Positions 50,871-58,329 of a DNA stretch of 64,000 nucleotides are shown in pieces. The stretch's first letter is position 1. Every line of letters starts with the position of its first letter. The stretch is from CAZWRV01 sp964636325. Lineage in GTDB: Bacteria; Verrucomicrobiota; Lentisphaeria; Victivallales; GWF2-50-93. The position numbers and the translations under genes are program-made. The DNA is taken from assembly GCA_964636325.1 (NCBI GenBank), contig CAZWRV010000023.1:5646-69645 (forward strand), in the 5' to 3' direction. The notes under the pieces were generated by a model that was not told the DNA's origin, did no database searches, and saw nothing but the letters and a program-made list of their open reading frames with translations.

Positions 50871-53800
50871 CTATATATACTTCTTCTTTTTACAATTGAA
50901 CTTTAAAGTCCTTATTTCGTAAGGATGGAAGCGCAATAGAATCCCTGCCCCCTTGTCCTTTTTGATCTTGTCGCCGGCCGGTCTCTCAAGAAAATCCACT
51001 TCGGCGACGGCTTCATATTGTTCGGGGACTGCGATTTTCGCGAACGAAGGCCGTCCCGACGTTTCAAAGAGGCGGAGCAGTATCGCATCCGGATCGTGTT
51101 CGGCACGGCGAAGCGCCGTGCATACCACTGAACTTGCCCCCTCAAGCGATGGAACCGCAATCTCCTTTAATATTTTGTTAGAACGCACTATGATTGGAGG
51201 CCGGTTGAAGCTCATCCCCATCCTCCAGATCTCGGCATTGCTGATTGCCGGGCCATGCGGAACAAAGGCCACTCGGAACTCATGGAGCCCGTTGTCGCTG
51301 CCGGGATCAGGACTGTAGCTGCTTCGCAGCAATGAAACGCGCATACGCCCTCCGAGCGCGTCGAAGCCGTATCTCGAATCGTTCAGAAGAGCGAAGCCGA
51401 ACTCGTCTCCGGTGAGGTCGGCCCATTTCTGCGTGACATTCTCCATGCCGTCTGCAGCAGCTTCCCTGACAGTATAAGGCCCTTCGGACCGGAGCCGCGC
51501 CGCACTCATGGCCGCGGCAAATGAAAGCTTGAGGTGGGGAATCCCCTTGCCGGGGCGGCCCTTTTCACGCCAGTCCACCCGGATATTGAAGTCCGCTCGC
51601 GGAAGATACCTGTAGAATCTTATCTCCTCATCGATCGAGGAGCTGCGGAATCTGTGGGCGACCTTGAACCTTACGCATACCGGCCCCGAGTCAAGCAGAG
51701 ACACTTCAGCGCCACGGAGAAGGCTTTCCTCGCGCAGGATGTCGTTCATCAGCCACGCCGGCATCCTGCTCTCGTCCTCGTCAATCACCTGAAATACGTT
51801 GAGCGCCATGTCCGCCCTGGAATTCTGGACATGCTGAAGTGGCTTCGGAGTACCGTATGGTACAAGCTCGCGCCCCAGCCTCTTGTCGAACCATGAGCAG
51901 ACCGCGCCTGAATTTTTCGCGATCCTGCATGACGCGTGATTCGTCTCGAAGTTGAAATAGTAGCCGTCATCCTTCACGTCGTAGGAACGGCTTGAATCTG
52001 CCCTCCTGGCAGGACGGCCCATGAAGGCGGTTCCAAAAGCTGGAACTTCCGGGGGGATCAAGAGCCCACGGCCTTTTCCAAGATTCTGAACAGGAAGTTC
52101 TTCTTCGTCGGGTAGCACGATGGCCGTGAACTTTTCAGGAAGGTCCACCTCCACCGGTTCGGACCTTGCAAAGCCCAGCTGGTTTATGATCGATATTCCT
52201 GCGCCGTTCCGCCCGTCTCCGGCGATTCGCGAGGCGGCCTCGGAAACAATTTTCCCTGCCGTCCTAAGAGACGACTGCGCCCTGCGGTATGCGTCCTTAT
52301 ATGAATCATGGACGGCGCATCCGCAGAATATGTCGTGGAACTGGCTGAACAATACCGGAGTCCACGCGTCGCGGATGATATCGTTGCGGTCTAGACCGGC
52401 CATTGCTAAAGCGGCCTCAGCGTCAAGCAGAGCCGACTCGCAGCGCCTGTTGTACTTCTTTATGCCAGCATGGGAAGTGTAGCATCCCTCGAAGAGAGTA
52501 TGCGTCTCGCCGCAATTCTTCGGCAGCTTCGAAGTATCCCTGCGCAAGGCATTTAGATATTCGGCCATCGTGCTGAACTCATACGTCGGGAGAAGCGGTC
52601 TGTTCCTGACTTCCTCGAAGAACTTAAGCTGCTGGCGGGACAGGCCTCCGCCATGATCTCCCAGCCCCCATACATAGTGCGACACATTCAGCCCCAGGCG
52701 GATATTATCAAGGGTATTGCACAACGACATGAACATGGACGGGCCGAACAGCAGCGTGCCGCCATATGCGGAGGATACCGTTGTCATTCTTGTCCCGTCG
52801 ACGCCCGTCCATATGCGCGCGGGCTGGTTCTTCCAGCCGCCGGGATTGCAGCGCCAGTGGAAATAGCTTGTGCAACCGCCCAGTTTCGCAATCTGAGGCA
52901 TGTTGCCGGGATGGCCGAAGGTGTCGGGCGCCCAGAAGCACTCGGCCCTGCGCCCGAGATTTTTCTCGGACCAGTCGGCGGCATACAGCAGATGGCGCGC
53001 AATGCTCTCCCCGTCGGCCATGTTCAGATCCCCCTCGACCCATGTCGAGGCCAAGTTCTCCCAACGGCCCTTTTTAATGTATTCAAGCGTCCGTGCGAAA
53101 TTCGCAGGATCGTGCTCCTTCACCGCGGCGTAGCTCGGAATCTGACTCAGAGAAAACTTCACGTCGGGATAATCGTCCATCAGATTGAGGACCGAATGGA
53201 AATCTCGGCGGATGCAGTTCAATGTGTCCTTCCATGTCCAGCACCAGTCCATGTCGATGTGGGTGTGACCGATGAGATGGACGGTATGAGCCTTGCACCG
53301 CGGCGCGAGCGGAGCAAGCATGGACTCCATCTTGGAAACGGACTTCAGGAAATCCGCCCAGCGGAAGGATTCGAGGGCGGCAAGGTCGATAATTCCGCAG
53401 GCTTTCGAAACAAGGCGGCGCTCATTCTCGTCCGACGCCAAAGCGTCGGCCATGAGCAGTTCGGCCCATGCCGCGGCAGTCCTCCACTGCATTTTCAACA
53501 CCGGCTCAGGGACTATCGTCATCTGGAGAGGATTGAATTTGAAAGGCAGTTCCGTCGGCTCGAGGCAGATATCCAGCCTGTTCCTGCGGCCTGGAGATAT
53601 CGTGAACAGAAGAGGATCCGCAAGCGGTCCGCTTGCATACCAGACATGCTCCTCGCGGTGCTTCTCCTCTCCGTCAACCCAAAGAGTGAAGGGGCAGTAT
53701 CCGTTGAAATAAAGGTGCGCGGGCACCCCGGCCATATCCAGGCCGCACATTTTTTCCGGAAAAACGACTTCCGCATAGAACCAGTTCCTGGCGTTCTTCC

Positions 53801-53969
53801 GGAGCGGCGCGGGATTGCTTGGATCCCATTTCTTCCAGTCGGCCCTCGAACCCGCTTCCAAGGGATTCCTCGAAGCACGGTTGGAAAAGCGCCAATCAAA
53901 TTCCGCTCCGCGGCCCAGGCCGCCGGAGACCTTGCCTAAGACTTCGCTGCAGTATTTAACGTCTTTCAT
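50871..53969 (-). CDS. Alpha-mannosidase, glycoside hydrolase family 38 (2)
   Basis: The 1,032-residue protein has an extra N-terminal sandwich of about 220 residues before the catalytic part. GH38 motifs are HLIGHTHIDMDWCWTW with zinc ligands H237 and D239, CFWAPDTFGHPGNMPQI with nucleophile D349, and FSQFHDIFCGCAVHDSYKDA with the distal His. The C-terminal half is beta-rich. No signal peptide is seen, so it is cytoplasmic. The 14-bp gap to the GH39-like gene upstream and the 8-bp gap to the GH42-like gene downstream show an operon. It resembles the other GH38 only in the motifs. Release of alpha-linked mannose is the likely reaction. Confidence 0.9.
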   Translation of the reverse strand: MKDVKYCSEVLGKVSGGLGRGAEFDWRFSNRASRNPLEAGSRADWKKWDPSNPAPLRKNARNWFYAEVVFPEKMCGLDMAGVPAHLYFNGYCPFTLWVDGEEKHREEHVWYASGPLADPLLFTISPGRRNRLDICLEPTELPFKFNPLQMTIVPEPVLKMQWRTAAAWAELLMADALASDENERRLVSKACGIIDLAALESFRWADFLKSVSKMESMLAPLAPRCKAHTVHLIGHTHIDMDWCWTWKDTLNCIRRDFHSVLNLMDDYPDVKFSLSQIPSYAAVKEHDPANFARTLEYIKKGRWENLASTWVEGDLNMADGESIARHLLYAADWSEKNLGRRAECFWAPDTFGHPGNMPQIAKLGGCTSYFHWRCNPGGWKNQPARIWTGVDGTRMTTVSSAYGGTLLFGPSMFMSLCNTLDNIRLGLNVSHYVWGLGDHGGGLSRQQLKFFEEVRNRPLLPTYEFSTMAEYLNALRRDTSKLPKNCGETHTLFEGCYTSHAGIKKYNRRCESALLDAEAALAMAGLDRNDIIRDAWTPVLFSQFHDIFCGCAVHDSYKDAYRRAQSSLRTAGKIVSEAASRIAGDGRNGAGISIINQLGFARSEPVEVDLPEKFTAIVLPDEEELPVQNLGKGRGLLIPPEVPAFGTAFMGRPARRADSSRSYDVKDDGYYFNFETNHASCRIAKNSGAVCSWFDKRLGRELVPYGTPKPLQHVQNSRADMALNVFQVIDEDESRMPAWLMNDILREESLLRGAEVSLLDSGPVCVRFKVAHRFRSSSIDEEIRFYRYLPRADFNIRVDWREKGRPGKGIPHLKLSFAAAMSAARLRSEGPYTVREAAADGMENVTQKWADLTGDEFGFALLNDSRYGFDALGGRMRVSLLRSSYSPDPGSDNGLHEFRVAFVPHGPAISNAEIWRMGMSFNRPPIIVRSNKILKEIAVPSLEGASSVVCTALRRAEHDPDAILLRLFETSGRPSFAKIAVPEQYEAVAEVDFLERPAGDKIKKDKGAGILLRFHPYEIRTLKFNCKKKKYI

Positions 53970-53984
53970 CGCTCCCCACCTCCG

Positions 53985-55490
53985 TCAGGCGCCATCGATC
54001 TCAATCAGCAGCATGCCCAGATCCTGCAGGCGCTCGTCGAGCACCAGTTCGCCCGATCTTGTGTCGACAGTCTCTCCGCTCCGCGCCGGCTCCTGGCTTT
54101 CGCGCAGGATCTTGAGCTGTCGGATGTCCGGCCAGGTCGGTGCCCCCATCGCACGCCATTCTCTTTCGGCCCACCCGTGCTCCCTGTCGACACGACGTCG
54201 TACGATCTTCACACGGTTTGGCAGGCCGGAAAGCGCAATCTTGAAGTCGCGGGGCTGTCCGGGACCAATCATCTCCTCGACGCCTTCCGGCGTCTCCCAT
54301 GGAGATTCGGACTTCGCATAATGATGATGATTATAAAGTATTATCTGCCAATGTGTCGCATCCTTACGGAACACTGCGGTCCCTTCGCGCCAATCGTTGT
54401 AGAGAAGAGTCCCCCCGCAGCGGTTCAGGAATGAAAACGCATGGAAGGACGGCTTCTTCAGCCCGTGCGCCGAGACTATCCCCCAGCCTCCGTGGAACTC
54501 CTCGGGGCCGGGCGGCATCTCCTCGCTGATGTCCGAGAGGCACCACCTTGCGAGCGAATCGACAAGTCCGACGCAGCGGAGGAGATTCTCAAGGTGGAAT
54601 GTTCCGCTGAAGACATGATCATGGTTGCGGTCGCGGCAGCTGGGCGAGCTCCCCCACTCGTTGCAATGGATCTCCGCGTCCGGGAAAGGTCCGGAACGGA
54701 CGATCTTCCTTAGGAGCGTCAGGTCTTCGAACGTGGAATCCCGGCCCCTTGCGACCCGCCTGCAGGTCTTGGTCTGGTCGTCGAAGGGAAAATCGGTTGG
54801 ATATGGATGGGTCGAGATGAAGTCCGCAGGCAGCTTCTCGCGCGAACAGAACTCCATGAAGTCCTCGATCCAGACCGGCCTGTATCCGCCATGATTGTCG
54901 GGGACGAAGTTAGCGGTCGCAGGACCGCCTATGCGGAGGCTGGAGTCCACCGACTTCAAAGCGTCCGCAGCATGACGGTAAAGCTCGAAATACTGCGCCT
55001 GAGTTCCGGACCAGAACGGGATGTTGGGCTCATTCCAGACTTCAAAGCGCCATCTCCTCACCTCGTCCAGGCCGTAGCGCCCTACCAGGCTCCTGACCGT
55101 GGTGTTGACCAGCATGCGCCAGTCCTTGAGATTCTTGGGCGGGCACGCGGGGCACTTGCATGTGAAGACGGTCTTGTCGTCGCTTGCCATCCAGCGCGGG
55201 ATGAAGCTCAGTTCGACAAACGGACGAATGCCTGTCGCAATGTAGTAGTCGTAGTTGGAGAAGAGGTACTGAAAATTGAATCCCTTCTCCGGATCGGGCC
55301 AGATGAACATGTCGTCGTGGAATATCCCGTGCTGGCGAAGGTTCTGGAATCCGCATTCGCGGACGGCGAGGGCAAGGTGCTCACGGACTTCGGCGCGCAA
55401 GGAAAGCCCGGCCCTGTCCGCGCACAACATCCTCTTCCAATAGGGGGTCACCGGAGTTCCGGCGGAGGCGGCATCAATCTTAATATCCAT
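53985..55490 (-). CDS. GH39-like glycosidase (xylosidase/iduronidase type)
   Basis: The ATG at 55490 is preferred because AAGGA lies seven to eight bases upstream; another ATG at 55499 is in frame. The roughly 500-residue protein is a clan GH-A barrel. RRWRFEVWNEPNIPFW carries the acid/base Glu (E157 counted from the upstream ATG), and DAEIHCNEWGSSPS carries the nucleophile Glu (E281). Other parts, such as YFELYRHAADALKSVD and DFISTHPYPTDFPFDD, resemble GH39. Family activities include beta-xylosidase and alpha-L-iduronidase; the substrate here is unknown. No signal peptide is present. It follows pseudopilin 5 by about 260 bp and precedes the second GH38 by 14 bp. Confidence 0.78.
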   Translation of the reverse strand: MDIKIDAASAGTPVTPYWKRMLCADRAGLSLRAEVREHLALAVRECGFQNLRQHGIFHDDMFIWPDPEKGFNFQYLFSNYDYYIATGIRPFVELSFIPRWMASDDKTVFTCKCPACPPKNLKDWRMLVNTTVRSLVGRYGLDEVRRWRFEVWNEPNIPFWSGTQAQYFELYRHAADALKSVDSSLRIGGPATANFVPDNHGGYRPVWIEDFMEFCSREKLPADFISTHPYPTDFPFDDQTKTCRRVARGRDSTFEDLTLLRKIVRSGPFPDAEIHCNEWGSSPSCRDRNHDHVFSGTFHLENLLRCVGLVDSLARWCLSDISEEMPPGPEEFHGGWGIVSAHGLKKPSFHAFSFLNRCGGTLLYNDWREGTAVFRKDATHWQIILYNHHHYAKSESPWETPEGVEEMIGPGQPRDFKIALSGLPNRVKIVRRRVDREHGWAEREWRAMGAPTWPDIRQLKILRESQEPARSGETVDTRSGELVLDERLQDLGMLLIEIDGA

Positions 55491-55599
55491 CTTCTGCATC
55501 CTTAAATAATTATGCGAAATATTTTTGCCGATAAAGTATTATGCGTGCGCCGCGCGCAATTAACGGAACACGGCGTTCCTCGTATGCGGGTTTCGCCCT

Positions 55600-55624
55600 T
55601 TGCGCGCGGCGCGCACAAGCTACT
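55600..55624 (+). repeat. GC-rich palindromic dispersed repeat, core of copy 2
   Basis: TTGCGCGCGGCGCGCACAAG then CTACT; one base differs from the copy at 12318. A GCGCCGCGCGC palindrome precedes it at about 55546, and a TTTTCCCC/GGGAAAAA hairpin follows at 55645-55666. The whole repeat spans about 55534-55672. Confidence 0.7.
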
Positions 55625-55751
55625 CCGACGCGCCGCAAGGGCGCATTTTCCCCATAGGGAAAAACCTAGGCGCTTACGAAAAATTATGACATTCTAATTT
55701 TGAAAATTTATCATTGTGCGTTGTTCGATGTTGGATGTCCCATCCTGTTTT

Positions 55752-56579
55752 TCAGGGGTTCCAATTCGCCCAGTTGGCGTCTGGCGGGTAGTTGCCGAGC
55801 ATGTGCCAGGTGCCTTCGCGGAGCCCCTTTGTCGGGCGGATGCCTCCATCGACGTACTGGACGTTCCAAGTCCGGCGGTTGTTGTGAGGAGCCTTTATCG
55901 CGTTCGGATTGGTCTGGCTGTCGAACATCATGCATGCGAAGAGGTCGGCCGCGCCCGGCTTGCCCTGCTTGCCAAGCCTGAGAACCCATGTGTCCCAACC
56001 GCCCCATCCGTAGAGCTTGCGTATCCAGGGCCTGTAGTTGTATCCGAAGCCGATGTTGCCCATGGTGAATGGCATGGGCCCTCCGCCGGGATTGTCCGGC
56101 GAACCGAGCACGCTGCCTCCTGGAACAAGAACATCGTCGGATGACCATCCAGGGCACATCCATACTCCGTTCCGTGGATCCAGATAATTATTGAGCATGT
56201 TATGGACATGGCCGGGGGAGTTCCAGCCGTAGAACATGTTGCCGCCGACATACCAGTTGTCGCGGTATTGGACGGACCACCCGTGAGGGGAAAAGTTCGT
56301 ATGCGTAAGGCCGCTGGCGACCAGCGTATTGTTGGGCAGTCCGCCGGGCAGCCACATGTCGCAGTCGCCGGCATAATGGTAGATGACCTGGTAGAGCTGC
56401 CTGTGGTTGCCTATGCACAATGTGTTCTTGGCCGAGTCACGCGCCTTGGACAGCGAAGGCAGCAGCATCGCCGCCAGAATCGCGATGATCGCGATCACGA
56501 CGAGGAGCTCGATGAGCGTGAAAATTTTTACGGCAGGAGAATTTTCGCTTGAAAGGAATGGTCTGCGGATACTTTTCAT
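55752..56579 (-). CDS. Pseudopilin-like protein 5
   Basis: The 275-residue protein has a 19-residue leader ending SENSPAVKI, then FTLIELLVVIAIIAILAAML, again with Ile at -1. The secreted domain begins KARDSAKNTLCIGNHRQLYQ and is rich in Gly, Trp and Asn (GWSVQYRDNWYVGGNMFYGW). It ends with WNVQYVDGGIRPTKGLREG. The leader DNA has a weaker inverted repeat (GTGAAAATT with AATTTTCGC, one mismatch). It lies 58 bp after the 110-residue gene, which itself follows regulator 3, and before the GH39-like gene. This is the same regulator-then-pseudopilin order as at the two other loci. Confidence 0.85.
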   Translation of the reverse strand: MKSIRRPFLSSENSPAVKIFTLIELLVVIAIIAILAAMLLPSLSKARDSAKNTLCIGNHRQLYQVIYHYAGDCDMWLPGGLPNNTLVASGLTHTNFSPHGWSVQYRDNWYVGGNMFYGWNSPGHVHNMLNNYLDPRNGVWMCPGWSSDDVLVPGGSVLGSPDNPGGGPMPFTMGNIGFGYNYRPWIRKLYGWGGWDTWVLRLGKQGKPGAADLFACMMFDSQTNPNAIKAPHNNRRTWNVQYVDGGIRPTKGLREGTWHMLGNYPPDANWANWNP

Positions 56580-56637
56580 CTTTAAAACCTACAAGTTTGT
56601 GCCCCGTCGGGTTATCTGCAAATCATTACAAACCATG

Positions 56638-56970
56638 CTATTCTAGCAAGACCTCCCACCCGTAGTCGCTGACCCTTTTGGCGGATCTTACGCTTAGGTC
56701 CAACCTCAGCGCGTTCATCTTCTTGAAGTGCCGGTATCTTGCGTTCCAGGTTCCGTTCAAGTACCAATAGACCTCGGAGTCTCCGGCGATGCAGACATTT
56801 GTCGGGTCGTAGGTCTTGCCACCCGCCCTCACAGGAGATCTGAAGAACATGCGGGTGTAGCGATATGCCTCCGTAGCGGTCGGACTGACAAACCCCTTCA
56901 GATCATTGAAATCGCGCATGTCCACCAGTCCCGGCGATTCAAACCCGTAATAATAAGTTGTCCCTGTCAT
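56638..56970 (-). CDS. Small hypothetical protein between regulator 3 and pseudopilin 5
   Basis: A 110-residue frame beginning MTGTTYYYGFESPGLVDMRD. It has no signal peptide and no membrane segment. Aromatic and Arg-rich stretches (YRYTRMFFRSPVRAGG, DSEVYWYLNGTWNARYRHFK) look like a beta-sandwich piece, and the end KRVSDYGWEVLLE is compact. I do not recognise a family. It starts 34 bp after the regulator stop and ends 58 bp before the pseudopilin start, so it sits in the operon. It could be a small independent protein or the C-terminal remnant of a larger secreted one. No clear ribosome-binding site is visible before its ATG. Confidence 0.5.
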   Translation of the reverse strand: MTGTTYYYGFESPGLVDMRDFNDLKGFVSPTATEAYRYTRMFFRSPVRAGGKTYDPTNVCIAGDSEVYWYLNGTWNARYRHFKKMNALRLDLSVRSAKRVSDYGWEVLLE

Positions 56971-57003
56971 TTATAGTTATCGATTGCCGTGAAAACATTT
57001 CCG

Positions 57004-58113
57004 TCATGCCCGCGCCGCCGGCCGCCGCATGCGAACTGCATCCGCCATTGGGCGGTCGGCCCGTCCAAGATTCCCTCGCGCCAGCTCCGACTCGAAAACG
57101 ACAGGCATCTCCGCCAGCAGGGCAGTTCTGCGGCCCTGGCGCTGGGCATCCATGCATTCCAGGTCGCGGAGAAGAAGATCGCGGCAGTCGAGGCCGAGGC
57201 GCGTCACCGGCACGCAGCTGGGAGCCCTGGCAGGGAAATTGCAGTGGGCCACGACATGAATGTCCTGCGGGATGCGCAGGCCTGACTTCGCAAGTCCCGC
57301 TGTGGCTTCTTCGACAAGGTTGTCGTCGCTTATTATAAGGCCGTCAGGCCTGTCCTTCTTCGAAAGCCTGCACAGGAGAAGCGCGATCTGGTGGGCCGAT
57401 CCGGACCTCAGCGAGCACGACTGGACAAGATCCGGCCTGCCAACCTTGCGTTTTGCCAGATATGCCACGTCCTCGTCGATCTTCGGGTGCCCGAGAAAGG
57501 CGCCTATCACGGCGATCCTGTGGCGACCGAGCCCCACAAGGTGATCAACCGCGCGCTCCATGAACTTGTCGTGGGGGAAGTATATGCTGTGAAGGCGTCC
57601 GTCCATGTCCGGTCCGCTGTTGAGCACCAGCGGCAGATCCGGCTGGGAAAGGACCGGAGTGCCTTCCAAGTCGTTCGGAGGATTGATGAAGATCAGACCC
57701 GCCAGCCTGCGTGCCGAGACGTCGGCGACAAGGGCGCGGAAGCCTTCCGACTGCGCCCGTCCCTCGCCGTAGTAATACGAGGTGAACCGGCAATGCCTTT
57801 CCTGCTCGATCTCGGAGGCCGCCTGCCGCAGGGCCACATTGAAGAGCGAGGCGGAGAACGGGACATAGGAGACCAGCCCGTAGTTGAAAAGGTGAGGGGG
57901 CCGCTCTGCGACAACCGTGCCGCTGAACCTCTTCGCCTTTATGAAGCCGTCCTTTATCAAGGTGTTCATGGCGGACTGCAGTGTCTGCCAGCTCGTCCCG
58001 AAGCGGACGAGCAGCTCCTCACGGGGAGGGACGGGAGAGCCGGGAGGCATCCTGCCTCCGATGATGTCCGCCTTCAGCTCCCTGAGAATCTCCGACCTGC
58101 TGCTGTGCGCCAT
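57004..58113 (-). CDS. GntR-type regulator with LacI-like sensor domain 3
   Basis: The 369-residue protein is closely related to regulator 1. The winged helix is at residues about 5-75 (ADIIGGRMPPGSPVPPREEL, VRFGTSWQTLQSAMNTLIKD), and the ligand domain follows. Shared stretches include PPHLFNYGLVSYVPFSAS, GLIISDDNLVEEATAGL and AHCNFPARAPSCVPVTRLG. It begins the long minus-strand locus (110-residue protein, pseudopilin 5, GH39-like, GH38, GH42-like, pseudopilin 4) and probably represses it. Upstream are two direct CTCTAGTTT sites 21 bp apart (58130 and 58151), two helical turns, which fit binding by a dimer or pair of dimers. Confidence 0.88.
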   Translation of the reverse strand: MAHSSRSEILRELKADIIGGRMPPGSPVPPREELLVRFGTSWQTLQSAMNTLIKDGFIKAKRFSGTVVAERPPHLFNYGLVSYVPFSASLFNVALRQAASEIEQERHCRFTSYYYGEGRAQSEGFRALVADVSARRLAGLIFINPPNDLEGTPVLSQPDLPLVLNSGPDMDGRLHSIYFPHDKFMERAVDHLVGLGRHRIAVIGAFLGHPKIDEDVAYLAKRKVGRPDLVQSCSLRSGSAHQIALLLCRLSKKDRPDGLIISDDNLVEEATAGLAKSGLRIPQDIHVVAHCNFPARAPSCVPVTRLGLDCRDLLLRDLECMDAQRQGRRTALLAEMPVVFESELARGNLGRADRPMADAVRMRRPAARA

Positions 58114-58129
58114 GGCTACGCCGCCTCTT

Positions 58130-58180
58130 CTCTAGTTTAATTATAATCATCTCTAGTTTTATATTATATTAGAATAGAGA
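58130..58180. promoter_or_regulatory. Candidate operator/promoter of regulator 3
   Basis: CTCTAGTTT occurs at 58130 and 58151, and an inverted half-site ATAGAG ends near 58179. All lie in AT-rich DNA directly upstream of the start codon. The CTAG core is shared with the promoter region of regulator 1 but not regulator 2. Confidence 0.5.
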
Positions 58181-58329
58181 TGCTGTCAAGCAATCCGGGG
58201 AAGATTTTCTTAGTTTTCCATGAATTTGTCCGATAAAGGGCATACGTTCCATATCATTTGCCCAATCGGTGGCCGCCTGCTCCGCCGCTTCAGGGGCAGG
58301 GGGATTCAGACAAATCAGAAAAGGCGTGC

